Shown one piece after another: positions 1-15,106 of a stretch of DNA of 64,000 nucleotides (position 1 is the stretch's first letter; each line of letters begins with the position of its first letter). The position numbers and the translations under genes were made by a program. The notes beneath the pieces were generated by a model that made no database searches, was not told the DNA's origin, and worked only from the letters and a program-made list of their open reading frames with translations. The stretch lies in the NCBI RefSeq assembly GCF_000576425.1, contig NZ_KK069988.1:41961-105960 (forward strand), in the 5' to 3' direction. Source of the stretch: Brachybacterium phenoliresistens. Lineage in GTDB: Bacteria; Actinomycetota; Actinomycetes; Actinomycetales; Dermabacteraceae.

Positions 1-654
1 GCGCTGGTGCCCGATGCGGGCCCCTCCGGGATCCCCTTCTTCCTCGCCCTCCAGCAGGCCGATGCGCAGTCGCCGTACACCACCTGGGGCTGGGCCCAGC
101 AGGCCGTCGACGTCGAGATGCCGAAGGTGCCCGCGGACAGCGTCGGCAGCGAGCCCGTGGCGCCGGACGCCGAGGGGCTGAAGCTCACCCCCGCCGAGGC
201 GCTGTCGCTGTACGCCGCGGTCCTCTCCTCGGGCGACGGGGTCGACGCCGAGGACGTCCTCGCCGAGAACCCCTTCCAGACGCAGGCCCACGCGCAGATC
301 CAGGCCGAGCGCACCGACCTGAACAAGGACGTGGAGCGCGACCAGGCGGCCACGATCCACGAGAGGTACACGGTCAAGGACGGCGACTTCGCCGGCCTGC
401 GCACCGACGACGGCGGCGCGGTGGTGATGGGGACGCTCCTGTCCACCCGGACCGTGAAGGTCAAGGAGGGCGCCACGATCTCCTACACCGAGGACAACGT
501 CTTCACCACCCTGGCGGGACGCACCGAGTTCACCGAGAGCTACGTGCGCGAGTACGGCTCGGTGGTGGCCCTGTACATCCCGCCGGCGGACTCCGACCAG
601 CAGATCCAGCCGATCGGCGCGAGCCGTGCGCTGCTGGGCGCCTCCGGCTCCTGA
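1..654 (+). CDS. Hypothetical protein, 5' end outside the window
   Basis: The reading frame is open from base 1, so the gene almost certainly starts upstream; a GTG at 7 is only an internal candidate. About 217 C-terminal residues are visible. They are soluble, acidic and alanine-rich, with no membrane segment and no catalytic motif I recognise. The C-terminal part (TVKVKEGATISYTEDN and following) looks like a beta-rich domain, and the whole resembles the uncharacterised actinobacterial lipoprotein-type families of the DUF8094 kind. That resemblance is an impression, not a match. It is followed after 46 bp by the thioredoxin-like gene on the same strand, so cotranscription is possible. Function unknown. 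Confidence 0.6.
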   Translation, partial: ALVPDAGPSGIPFFLALQQADAQSPYTTWGWAQQAVDVEMPKVPADSVGSEPVAPDAEGLKLTPAEALSLYAAVLSSGDGVDAEDVLAENPFQTQAHAQIQAERTDLNKDVERDQAATIHERYTVKDGDFAGLRTDDGGAVVMGTLLSTRTVKVKEGATISYTEDNVFTTLAGRTEFTESYVREYGSVVALYIPPADSDQQIQPIGASRALLGASGS

Positions 655-700
655 TCCCCGTCAGCATGCTCCCGACCGACCATCCGTGAGAGGACCATCC

Positions 701-1582
701 ATGACCGATCCGTACGGCATCCCCGATCTCGCCGCGCTGCGCGATCCCGCTCCCAGCTCCCACGTCGGCGAGCCCGCCCAGCACGAGGTCGCCGTCACCG
801 AGCAGGGGCTCGAGCAGCTCATCCAGGACTCCCAGCAGATCGCGACGCTGCTGCTGGTGACCAGCTCCCGCGTGCCCCAGGCCGCGGACTTCCTCGCCGC
901 CCTGCGCGCGGCGGTGGATGCGAAGTCCGGCGCGGTGCGCCTGGCCACCGTCGACGCCGACACGCAGCCGCGGGTGGCCGAGGCCCTGCGCGTGCGCCAG
1001 CTCCCCACCCTGCTGCTGCTGCTCAAGGGGCAGCTGCAGCCGATCGTCGAGTCCGTGCTCCCGGCCGAGGAGATCACCCCCCTGCTCGACCAGGTCGTCC
1101 AGGTCGCCGAGCAGCAGGGGATGGACGTCTCCGCCGCCGGCGAGGCGCCGGAGGCGGAGGAGGAGCCGCTCGCGCCGCTGATCCAGGCGGCGTACGACGC
1201 GATCGAGCGCGGCGACCTCGACGGAGCCGTCGCCGCCTACGAGGAGCAGCTCTCCCAGAGCCCCGCCGACGCCGAGGCGAAGGCGGGACTGGCGACGGTG
1301 AGCCTGATGCGCCGCACCCAGGGCGTCGACCTCAACGCCGCGCGCGCCGCGGCCGCCGCGGATCGCGCGGACCTTCCCGCGCAGCTGCTGGTGGCGGATC
1401 TGGACATGCTCGGCGGCCATGTCGAGGACGCCTTCGGGCGTCTGCTCGAGCTGCTGCGCGGGGCCGATGCGGAGACGAAGGACGCCGTGCGGTCCCGCCT
1501 GCTGGAGCTGTTCGAGGTCGCCGGCCCCGAGGACCCGCGCGTGCCGCCGGCCCGCAAGCGCCTGGCGAACCTGCTGTTCTGA
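701..1582 (+). CDS. Thioredoxin-fold/TPR protein, YbbN (CnoX)-like co-chaperone
   Basis: A 293-residue protein with a thioredoxin-like N-terminal half (roughly residues 30-140) and a TPR-like helical C-terminal half (about 155-290), the arrangement of YbbN/CnoX proteins that bind unfolded clients and pass them to chaperones. The thioredoxin signature WCxxC is absent; the equivalent loop reads TSSRVPQAADF, so no redox activity is expected, which is common in actinobacterial members. The conserved cis-proline region is present (RQLPTLLLL). I chose the ATG at 701, preceded by GAGAGG, over an upstream in-frame start at 626 that would overlap the preceding gene. The transcript ends at the strong hairpin at 1608-1652. 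Confidence 0.8.
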   Translation: MTDPYGIPDLAALRDPAPSSHVGEPAQHEVAVTEQGLEQLIQDSQQIATLLLVTSSRVPQAADFLAALRAAVDAKSGAVRLATVDADTQPRVAEALRVRQLPTLLLLLKGQLQPIVESVLPAEEITPLLDQVVQVAEQQGMDVSAAGEAPEAEEEPLAPLIQAAYDAIERGDLDGAVAAYEEQLSQSPADAEAKAGLATVSLMRRTQGVDLNAARAAAAADRADLPAQLLVADLDMLGGHVEDAFGRLLELLRGADAETKDAVRSRLLELFEVAGPEDPRVPPARKRLANLLF

Positions 1583-1607
1583 CCGGCCCGCACCCCGGTC
1601 CGATGAC

Positions 1608-1652
1608 GTGAGGCCGGCGGCCCCCTCCCTGCGGAGGGGCCGCCGGCCTCAC
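1608..1652. terminator. Bidirectional terminator hairpin between convergent genes
   Basis: A perfect 17-bp inverted repeat (arms 1608-1624 and 1636-1652, left arm GTGAGGCCGGCGGCCCC) with an 11-nt loop lies between the stop of the YbbN-like gene and the stop of glgB. No T tract follows, but the stem is very GC-rich and the position between convergent genes supports termination on both strands. Confidence 0.8.
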
Positions 1653-1686
1653 GCCGTCGTGCCCGGGGGAGCGGCGCTCCCGCAGA

Positions 1687-3891
<2,205 letters not shown>

Positions 3892-3915
3892 GATGGTCTC
3901 CTCGGGCGGTCGGGG

Positions 3916-6006
<2,091 letters not shown>

Positions 6007-6058
6007 GCCTACTCCTGCCGGATCGGGTCGGGGTGCCGGCGGGGGGAGCCGCCTGGGC

Positions 6059-8287
<2,229 letters not shown>

Positions 8288-8461
8288 CCGCTCATCCTCG
8301 CACCGGGCGGAGCGCGCGCCCGGAGGACCGGGTGTTCTGTGGTCGGTGCCACCGCATTCACGGTGCCCCCGCTCACACCCGTTAGGATCGTGGCCGGTGC
8401 CGCCGCAGCGCGCGAGGGCACCGGCAGACGCCGCAAGAGCATGGATGGGGAAGCGCACCAC

Positions 8462-9544
8462 ATGAGCAATCCGCCGCATCAGCGTCCCGAGGCGCCCGCG
8501 TCGCCGCAGTCCGAGGCCCGGGGACAGCGTCCCGCGGCGTCGTTCGCCCCCGGTGCCGCCACCATCTCGGGCGAGGACCTCGAGCGGGCGAAGCAGATCG
8601 TGCGCACGATCAGCAGCGTCTTCGGCTCCCGCGTGGTCGGCCAGGAGAACCTGCGCCTGACCCTGCTGGCGGCGCTCGCCGCCGGCGGGCACGTGCTGCT
8701 GGAGTCGGTCCCGGGGCTGGCCAAGACGACGGCCGCATCGGCCCTGGCGTCCTCGATCACCGGCACCTTCGCCCGCATCCAGTGCACGCCCGACCTGATG
8801 CCCAACGACATCATCGGCACCCAGATCTTCAACTACGGCAACGGCACCTTCACCACCCAGCTGGGCCCGGTGCACGCGAACGTCGTGCTGCTGGACGAGA
8901 TCAACCGCTCGAGCGCGAAGACCCAGTCGGCCATGCTCGAGGCGATGCAGGAGCGGCAGACCTCCATCGGCGGGGAGGTCTACAAGCTCCCCTCGCCGTT
9001 CATGGTGCTCGCCACCCAGAACCCGATCGAGGAGGAGGGCACCTACGTCCTCCCCGAGGCGCAGATGGACCGCTTCCTCATCAAGGAGGTCCTCACCTAC
9101 CCGCGGCCCGGCGAGGAGCACGAGATCCTCGACCGCTCCACCAGCGGCCGTCTCTCGGCGCCCTCCGAGCCGGTCGCCAGCGTCACCCTCGACGACATCC
9201 GCTTCCTGCAGCGCATGGTCGATGCGGTGTACGTCGACCAGGCCGTCAAGCGCTACATCATCGACCTCGTGTTCACCACCCGCGGCTCCGGCCCGCGCCC
9301 GGTGCCGAACCTGACCCAGTCGGTCCGCGTGGGCGCCAGCCCCCGCGGCTCGCTCGCGCTGATGCGGGTGGGCCAGGCGCACGCGCTGCTGAACGGGCGC
9401 TCCTTCGTCACCCCGGACGACGTGCGCGCCATGCGCTACGGCGTGCTGCGCCACCGCCTCGTGCTGACCTTCGACGCCCTGGCCGGCGGCATCAAGCCCG
9501 AGCAGATCATCGACGCGGTGTTCCACGCCGTGCCGATGCCCTGA
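8462..9544 (+). CDS. MoxR-family AAA+ ATPase
   Basis: A 360-residue AAA+ protein of the MoxR/RavA group, chaperone-like ATPases usually encoded with DUF58 and von Willebrand A proteins, as here. Walker A is ESVPGLAKTT (about 81-90) and Walker B VVLLDEIN (141-148), followed by the MoxR-typical RSSAKTQSAMLEAMQE, sensor 1 (LATQNPIE) and the C-terminal lid. An in-frame ATG at 8441 (seven residues longer) is the alternative; I prefer 8462 because GGGGAA precedes it by about 9 nt. First gene of a rightward six-gene run that extends to the cysteine desulfurase. The substrate of this subfamily is unknown. Confidence 0.93.
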   Translation: MSNPPHQRPEAPASPQSEARGQRPAASFAPGAATISGEDLERAKQIVRTISSVFGSRVVGQENLRLTLLAALAAGGHVLLESVPGLAKTTAASALASSITGTFARIQCTPDLMPNDIIGTQIFNYGNGTFTTQLGPVHANVVLLDEINRSSAKTQSAMLEAMQERQTSIGGEVYKLPSPFMVLATQNPIEEEGTYVLPEAQMDRFLIKEVLTYPRPGEEHEILDRSTSGRLSAPSEPVASVTLDDIRFLQRMVDAVYVDQAVKRYIIDLVFTTRGSGPRPVPNLTQSVRVGASPRGSLALMRVGQAHALLNGRSFVTPDDVRAMRYGVLRHRLVLTFDALAGGIKPEQIIDAVFHAVPMP

Positions 9545-9567
9545 CCGCGAGGAGAGGACGGCGCCGC

Positions 9568-10464
9568 ATGGCGACATCGCTGCTGACCCGTGTCAAGGCC
9601 CGGGTGGACCTGTCCACGTCCGGGCGGGCACGGGGACTGATCCAGGGGCGCGGACGGTCCCTGTTCAAGGGGAGCGGCGAGGACTTCGACGACCTGAAGT
9701 ACTACCAGCCCGGGGACAAGATCTCCGACATCGACTGGAAGGCGACGGCGCGCTCGGGGGAGCCGCTGATCCGCCAGTTCAACGAGGAGCGGGTGCGTCA
9801 CCTGTCGATCGTGGCGGACACCTCCTCCGCGATGGCCGCGACCGCGGCCGACGGCACCTCCAAGCGCGATGCCATGGTGACCGCCGCGGGGCTGGTGTGC
9901 TTCCTGGCCCAGAAGAACGGGGACCTGGTGGGTCTGGTCGCCGGCGCGGAGGCGCGGCCCACCCAGCTGCCGGCCCGCTCCAGCGACGGCCACCTCGAGC
10001 TGGTGCTGCGCACCATCCAGCAGACCACCACCGCGGCCGCCCCGGCGCCGGACTCCTCCTGGCTGATCGAGCGCGCCTTCCGCGTGACCTCCCGCGCCAC
10101 GCTGATGACCATCATCACCGACGAGGCGCATCCCCTGCTGGAGGACTACTCGATCCTGCGGCGCCTGACCACCCGGCACGACGTGATGGTGGTGCGCATC
10201 GGCGATGCGGATCCCCTCCAGCGCGAGGACGAGGAGCACGAGGTCGTCGACGTCAACCATCCGCGGGAGATCGCGGAGCTCTCGCGCCACAGCCCGAAGG
10301 TCGCCCGGGACGTCGAGGCCTTCCGCCGGGCCCGTCGCGACGAGGTCTCCGCGATGCTGGACCGCCTGCACATCAGCCACGTGCTCACCGCCGGGGACAC
10401 CACGGTGGTCGAGGACATGATCGCCATGCTGCGTGCGAGGGAGTACCGCCATGCCCGCGCCTGA
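9568..10464 (+). CDS. DUF58 domain protein, MoxR partner
   Basis: A 298-residue soluble protein with the DUF58 signature (DDLKYYQPGDKISDIDWKAT at about 44-63), a divergent von Willebrand A-like fold (IVADTSSAM). Proteins of this family always sit next to MoxR ATPases and are thought to act with them in assembling or maturing envelope complexes. It starts 23 bp after moxR with GAGGAGAGG upstream of the ATG, and its last 14 bp overlap the next gene. No membrane segment is evident, unlike larger DUF58 proteins that carry two N-terminal helices. Specific function unknown. Confidence 0.88.
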   Translation: MATSLLTRVKARVDLSTSGRARGLIQGRGRSLFKGSGEDFDDLKYYQPGDKISDIDWKATARSGEPLIRQFNEERVRHLSIVADTSSAMAATAADGTSKRDAMVTAAGLVCFLAQKNGDLVGLVAGAEARPTQLPARSSDGHLELVLRTIQQTTTAAAPAPDSSWLIERAFRVTSRATLMTIITDEAHPLLEDYSILRRLTTRHDVMVVRIGDADPLQREDEEHEVVDVNHPREIAELSRHSPKVARDVEAFRRARRDEVSAMLDRLHISHVLTAGDTTVVEDMIAMLRAREYRHARA

Positions 10465-10951
10465 GTTCCCGCTGCCGTCCCTCCTCGCGGAGCCCGCCCA
10501 GATCATCGATCCGCCGCAGTACTCGGTGGCCTGGCTGATCCTCGCCGCGCTGTGCCTGATCGTGATCGCCGCGCTGGTCATCGCGGTGCTGCGCATCTCC
10601 CGCGCCGTGGTCACCCGCAGCGCCTACCGCGCCCGCCCCGGCGAGGTGGAGACCCTCAAGGCCGAGTTCCTGCGCGCGGTCAACGAGATCGCCGCCCGCC
10701 ACGAGGCCGAGGAGATCGACGCGCGCGAGGGCCACCACGAGCTCACCGCCGTCATGCGGCGCTTCGTGCGCTCGACCACCGGCCACGACGTCACCAGCCA
10801 GGACCTCGCCACGCTGATCGCCGACGACCGCACCCACGACGTGGGCCGGCTGATCGCCCACCTCTACGAGCCGGACTTCGCCGCCAGCAGCGACACCGAG
10901 CTGGCCGAGTCCGTGCACCGCTGCCGGGAGGTGATCCGCCGATGGTCATGA
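10451..10951 (+). CDS. Small single-pass membrane protein of the MoxR/VWA cluster
   Basis: A 166-residue protein with one hydrophobic segment (about residues 25-47, SVAWLILAALCLIVIAALVI) and a charged cytosolic C-terminal domain. Its place between DUF58 and the first VWA gene is where a DUF4381-like protein sits in other MoxR loci, and topology agrees, but I see no diagnostic motif. The ATG at 10451 overlaps the DUF58 gene by 14 bp; a GTG 18 nt upstream is an alternative. The overlaps on both sides imply translational coupling. Probably a membrane subunit of the MoxR-linked assembly. Confidence 0.78.
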   Translation: MPAPEFPLPSLLAEPAQIIDPPQYSVAWLILAALCLIVIAALVIAVLRISRAVVTRSAYRARPGEVETLKAEFLRAVNEIAARHEAEEIDAREGHHELTAVMRRFVRSTTGHDVTSQDLATLIADDRTHDVGRLIAHLYEPDFAASSDTELAESVHRCREVIRRWS

Positions 10952-11964
10952 CCTTCTGGTGGGTCACGCTGCTGCTGCTCCTGGCGGGGATCGCGGTGTG
11001 GGCGATCACCTTCTGGAACCGCCGCGCCATGCGCCGCTCGCCGGTGCTGGTGGCCAACTCCTCCTTCCTCGAGCAGCTGCCCAGCTTCGTGCGCGCCCAG
11101 CGCACGGCCCGGATCGTCCGCGTGCTGCAGGTGGGGCTGGCGGTGCTGGGCGTGCTCGGCGCCTCCGTGCTCTCGGGCCGCGTGGCCACCGAGCGCATCG
11201 AGACCCCCGACTTCGCGAGCCGGGACATCGTGCTGTGCCTGGACGTGTCCGGCTCGATGTACGAGTACGACACGGAGATCCTGCAGACCTTCGCCGCGAT
11301 GGTGGACTCCTTCGACGGCGAGCGGGTGGCGCTGTCGATCTTCAACTCCACCAGCCGCACCGTCTTCCCCCTCACCAACGACTACGACCTGATCCGGCGC
11401 GAGCTCACTGAGGGCGCCGAGGCCATCGACTTCGACGAGACGGGCTACCGCCTGGGCACCCGCGACTACCCCGAGGAGAAGGTGCGCCAGTACGTCGACT
11501 TCGTCGAGGGCACGCGCGGCATCGACGACCAGGCCTCCATCGTCCCCGACGGCCTGGCCTCCTGCGGACTGCTGTTCGACCAGGCCGCCCAGGACCGCAG
11601 CCGCTCGATCATCTTCGCGACGGACAACGAGGTCAACGGCGAGCCGATCTTCACCCTCCAGGAGGCGGTGGACGGCGTCGCCGCCCGCGACATCGACCTG
11701 TACACCTTCTACCCCGGCGCCTTCGAGTGCACCGACGTCTGCTTCGAGGAGCTCAAGACGGTCACCGAGACCGTCGACGGCGGCCTGTACCAGTCCTCGG
11801 ACCCGAACGCGATCCCCTCGATCATCGAGCAGATCCAGCGCAGCCAGGCCGAGCTGATGGGCGCCGAGCCCACCGTGATCCGCAACGACCACCCGATGCT
11901 CGGCTTCGTGCTGGCGCTGCTCGCGCTGGTCGCGGTGCTGGTCCTGGGCTGGAGGAACCGCTGA
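10942..11964 (+). CDS. Von Willebrand A domain membrane protein (BatA-like)
   Basis: A 340-residue protein with two N-terminal membrane helices (about 4-24 and 60-80), an external or periplasmic-side VWA domain with the metal-ion motif DVSGSM (101-106), and a final C-terminal helix (MLGFVLALLALVAVLVLGW). This is the architecture of BatA/BatB proteins encoded with MoxR. The ATG at 10942 has GGGAGGTGAT 8 nt upstream; a second ATG at 10948 forms an ATGA overlap with the previous stop. The VWA region contains a cysteine pair (ECTDVC) near its end. Substrate unknown. Confidence 0.88.
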   Translation: MVMTFWWVTLLLLLAGIAVWAITFWNRRAMRRSPVLVANSSFLEQLPSFVRAQRTARIVRVLQVGLAVLGVLGASVLSGRVATERIETPDFASRDIVLCLDVSGSMYEYDTEILQTFAAMVDSFDGERVALSIFNSTSRTVFPLTNDYDLIRRELTEGAEAIDFDETGYRLGTRDYPEEKVRQYVDFVEGTRGIDDQASIVPDGLASCGLLFDQAAQDRSRSIIFATDNEVNGEPIFTLQEAVDGVAARDIDLYTFYPGAFECTDVCFEELKTVTETVDGGLYQSSDPNAIPSIIEQIQRSQAELMGAEPTVIRNDHPMLGFVLALLALVAVLVLGWRNR

Positions 11965-12962
11965 TGCGCCTGGAGCACCTGATCCCGCTGTGGCTGAGCA
12001 TCCCGGTGCTGCTGCCCCTGCTCGTGCTGTGCGCCGTGATGCTGGTGAGCCGCCCCCGCCAGCGGGTCGACTGGGGGCGCCGTCTGCTGATGGTGCTGCT
12101 GATCGCCGTGGTCGCGGTGCGCCCGGTGACCCCGCTCGAGGGCGAGCAGACCCAGCGCATGAACGCGAACGTCTTCTTCGTCGTGGACCGCACCGGCTCG
12201 ATGAACGCCGAGGACTACGCGGACGGGCAGCCCCGGCTGGAGGGGGTGAAGGCCGACATGCAGCGGATCATGTCCATGACCGAGGGCTCGCGCTACTCGA
12301 TCATCTCCTTCGACTCCTCCGCCTCGGAGCAGCTGCCGCTGACCACCGATGCAGGGGCCGCACTGGCCTGGGTCGACACCCTCACCACCGAGCCCACCGC
12401 CTACTCCCAGGGCTCCAACGTGGACCGGCCCCTGCAGCGCCTGCTCACGGCCCTGTCCGAGACCAAGCGCGATGATCCCGACTCCTACCGGATCGTCTAC
12501 TTCCTCTCCGACGGGGAGAACACCGACGGGCAGGAGTCCGAGCCCTTCGGCCCCGCCCAGCCGATGATCGACGGCGGCGCCGTGCTGGGCTACGGCACCC
12601 CGGAGGGCGGGCCGATGAAGGCCCAGGGCGGCCAGAGCGACGGCGAGTACATCACCGATGCGTCGGGGGCGCAGGGACTGTCGATGATCGACGAGGCGCA
12701 GCTGGAGAAGATCGCCGCCGACATGGGCGTGCCGTACCTGCATCGCACCGACCCCGAGGCCCCGATCGAGGGGACGCTGGAGGGGATCGAGCTGCGCCCC
12801 GTCCCGGTGGAGTCCACCTCCCGGGTGCCGACCTACGAGGACTGGTACTGGGTCGCGGCGATCCCGCTGGCCTGCCTGTTCATCTGGGAGCTGGGAGCGA
12901 TGACGTACCGCCTGCCCCGGCGGATGGATCGCACGGATGTACCCTCCGTGCAGGAGCGCTGA
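11964..12962 (+). CDS. Second von Willebrand A domain membrane protein (BatB-like)
   Basis: A 332-residue paralogue of the preceding gene, with two N-terminal membrane helices (about 7-28 and 40-53), a VWA domain and a C-terminal helix (about 295-315). The metal site reads DRTGSM (75-80), that is DxTxS rather than the usual DxSxS, a conservative change that should still bind a metal ion. Start and stop overlap by one base (TGATG at 11962-11966), indicating translational coupling. It likely forms a complex with the upstream VWA protein. Confidence 0.88.
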   Translation: MRLEHLIPLWLSIPVLLPLLVLCAVMLVSRPRQRVDWGRRLLMVLLIAVVAVRPVTPLEGEQTQRMNANVFFVVDRTGSMNAEDYADGQPRLEGVKADMQRIMSMTEGSRYSIISFDSSASEQLPLTTDAGAALAWVDTLTTEPTAYSQGSNVDRPLQRLLTALSETKRDDPDSYRIVYFLSDGENTDGQESEPFGPAQPMIDGGAVLGYGTPEGGPMKAQGGQSDGEYITDASGAQGLSMIDEAQLEKIAADMGVPYLHRTDPEAPIEGTLEGIELRPVPVESTSRVPTYEDWYWVAAIPLACLFIWELGAMTYRLPRRMDRTDVPSVQER

Positions 12963-12995
12963 GCCGGAGATGACGACGCCGCGGGGGAGGACCCG

Positions 12996-13901
12996 ATGAA
13001 CCCGACCACGACCGTCCCCGAGCAGGGGAGCACCGACCGTCCGCCCCTGACGCAGGACGAGCCGCGCCGGCCGGGGGACTTCGGCCTGGACGTGCGGCGC
13101 CTGCGCACCATCCGCCTGATCGCCTTCGGCGTGCTCGCGATCCCGCTGCTGCTGCTGGGCCTGCTGGCGCTGAAGTTCGTCTCGCTGCCGGTGACGCAGG
13201 CCTGGCACGGCGCCGCCTACGAGAAGCAGGAGTACACCTCCGCCATCGACCGCCTCGCGCCCGTCTGGGTCGTGAACTGGTTCGAGCCCTACCTGCCGCA
13301 CCTGACCAAGGGCACCGACCTGCTGCAGGCCGGGGACGACGCCGCCGCGGAGGCGGAGCTGCGCACCGCCCTCGAGGTCTGGGAGGGATCCTCCGACCTC
13401 AACCAGCCGATCCACGCCCAGTGCAAGATCCTCAACAACCTCGCGATCTCCATCGAGCGGCAGGCCGACCTCATCGAGGACCCGGCCGAGCGCGCCGACC
13501 GCCTGTTCGAGGCGGAGCAGATGCTGTTCGTCTGCGCCTCCGGCGGCGGAGGCGGCCAGGACGGCGAGGGCGGCGGGGGCGGCGGCGCCGGCAACGAGGA
13601 CCAGGAGACCACGGACGAGAACGAGAAGCGCGTCGAGGAGAAGCGGCGCGGGGCCGACGAGGAGGCCGGCAACGACCCCGACGCCCGCCAGAAGGAGGGG
13701 CAGGGCGGAGCCCCCGATCCGGGCTCGCCCCGCCACGAGGACCCCTCCGGCACCGGTCCCACCGAGGAGGCCACCACCGAGGGCCAGACCTCCGGGAACC
13801 CGAAGGAGGACGAGCTCGAGGAGCGCAACAAGTCCGCCAACCAGGGCGACGGCGAGTCCTCCTCCCCGGGCGAGGCGCAGGACCCGGAGAAGCCGTGGTG
13901 A
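12996..13901 (+). CDS. Membrane protein with TPR-like region and acidic low-complexity tail (BatC-like)
   Basis: A 301-residue protein: a cytosolic N-terminus, one membrane helix (about 42-66), a TPR-like helical region (about 75-180) and a disordered Gly/Glu/Asp/Lys-rich tail from about 183 to the end that includes glycine runs. This layout resembles BatC proteins of MoxR/Bat loci. The ATG at 12996 is preceded by GGGGGAGGA. Its stop overlaps the start of the cysteine desulfurase by 4 bp (GTGA), so the two unrelated functions are translationally coupled, which is unexpected. Confidence 0.8.
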   Translation: MNPTTTVPEQGSTDRPPLTQDEPRRPGDFGLDVRRLRTIRLIAFGVLAIPLLLLGLLALKFVSLPVTQAWHGAAYEKQEYTSAIDRLAPVWVVNWFEPYLPHLTKGTDLLQAGDDAAAEAELRTALEVWEGSSDLNQPIHAQCKILNNLAISIERQADLIEDPAERADRLFEAEQMLFVCASGGGGGQDGEGGGGGGAGNEDQETTDENEKRVEEKRRGADEEAGNDPDARQKEGQGGAPDPGSPRHEDPSGTGPTEEATTEGQTSGNPKEDELEERNKSANQGDGESSSPGEAQDPEKPW

Positions 13902-15064
13902 GCGCCGGGCGCGCGTACCTCGACCACGCCGCGACCACCGCGCTGCGCCCCGCCGCGCGCGAGGCCTTCCTCGCGGCCTCCGACGTGCTGGGCAACCCCA
14001 CCTCGGTGCACGGCTCGGGGCGCCGTGCCCGGGCCGTCCTCGACGAGGCGCTCGAGTCGATCGCCGCGGACCTGGGGGTGAGGCGGTCCTGGCTGATCCT
14101 GACCTCCGGCGGCACCGAGGCGGACAACCTCGCCGTGCGCGGCGCGGCCCTGGCCGCGCAGGCGGCGGATCCCGCGCGCTCGGCCGTCGCGGTCTGCGCG
14201 AGCGACCATGCGGCGGTGCTGGAGACCGCACGCTCCCTGGCCCCGCGGATCGCGGCCCGCGAGCTGCCCGTGACCGGGCGCGGCGCCGTCGACCCCGACG
14301 CCCTGGACCGCGCCCTCGCCGACGGCGCGGTGAGCGTGGTCAGCGCCGCCCTGGTCAACAACGAGACCGGCATCCTCCAGGACCTCGCGTCGATCTCCGC
14401 GGCGGCCCGCGCCCACGGCGCCGTCGTGCACACCGACGCCGTCCAGGCCGTGGGGCATGCGGCCCTGCCGGCCCCGGGGACCGTCGACCTCATGTCCCTG
14501 TCCGGCCACAAGATCGGCGCCCCGGTCGGCGTCGGCGTCCTGGTGGCGGATCCGGCCGTCCCGCTCACGGCCCAGTCCACCGGCGGCGGTCAGCAGCGCG
14601 GGGTCCGCTCCGGCACCCTGGACGCCGCCCACGCGGCGAGCCTCGCCGCGGCCCTGCACGAGGTCCTCGCCGAGGCGGAGGCCGAGTCCGCGCGCCTGCG
14701 CGATCTCGCCGCCCGTCTGCGGGAGGGGATCGCCCGCATCGACCCCTCCGTCCGCTTCACCGCGCCGGAGGACGTCCCGCAGGCCGGGCACATCGTGCAC
14801 GCGACCTTCCCCGGGGCCGATCAGGACGCGCTGCTGTTCCTGCTGGACGAGCGCGGGGTGGACTCCTCCGGAGGCTCCGCCTGCAGCGCCGGCGTCCAGC
14901 GGGGCAGCCACGTGCTCGAGGCGATGGGCGTGGACGCCCGCGGCCACGCCATGCTGCGTCTGTCCCTGGGATGGACCTCCACCGCCGAGGACGTCGACAT
15001 CGTCCTCGCGGCGCTGCCCGAGGCGCTGCAGCGGGCCCGGGCCGTGGGCTCCCTGTTCGGCTGA
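13898..15064 (+). CDS. Cysteine desulfurase (IscS/NifS family)
   Basis: A 388-residue PLP enzyme that releases sulfur from cysteine as an enzyme persulfide for Fe-S clusters and tRNA thiolation. It begins YLDHAATT, has the PLP lysine in SGHKIGAP (Lys205) and the catalytic cysteine in SSGGSACSAG (Cys329). GTG start at 13898 within a GTGA overlap with the upstream membrane-protein gene. The next gene is mnmA, which needs persulfide sulfur, so this enzyme is the probable donor for 2-thiouridine. The order desulfurase-mnmA is conserved in actinobacteria. Confidence 0.94.
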   Translation: MSAGRAYLDHAATTALRPAAREAFLAASDVLGNPTSVHGSGRRARAVLDEALESIAADLGVRRSWLILTSGGTEADNLAVRGAALAAQAADPARSAVAVCASDHAAVLETARSLAPRIAARELPVTGRGAVDPDALDRALADGAVSVVSAALVNNETGILQDLASISAAARAHGAVVHTDAVQAVGHAALPAPGTVDLMSLSGHKIGAPVGVGVLVADPAVPLTAQSTGGGQQRGVRSGTLDAAHAASLAAALHEVLAEAEAESARLRDLAARLREGIARIDPSVRFTAPEDVPQAGHIVHATFPGADQDALLFLLDERGVDSSGGSACSAGVQRGSHVLEAMGVDARGHAMLRLSLGWTSTAEDVDIVLAALPEALQRARAVGSLFG

Positions 15065-15106
15065 GCGCATACACTGCTGGGTCGGCAGGAACACCGGAGG
15101 AGGGGC

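Noticed and set aside
8357..8388. TTCACG and TAGGAT in the glgX/moxR divergent region as a promoter
   Set aside because: The spacing of 20 bp is long and there is no regulator gene nearby to justify it; the TAGGAT alone is too weak to assign to either gene.
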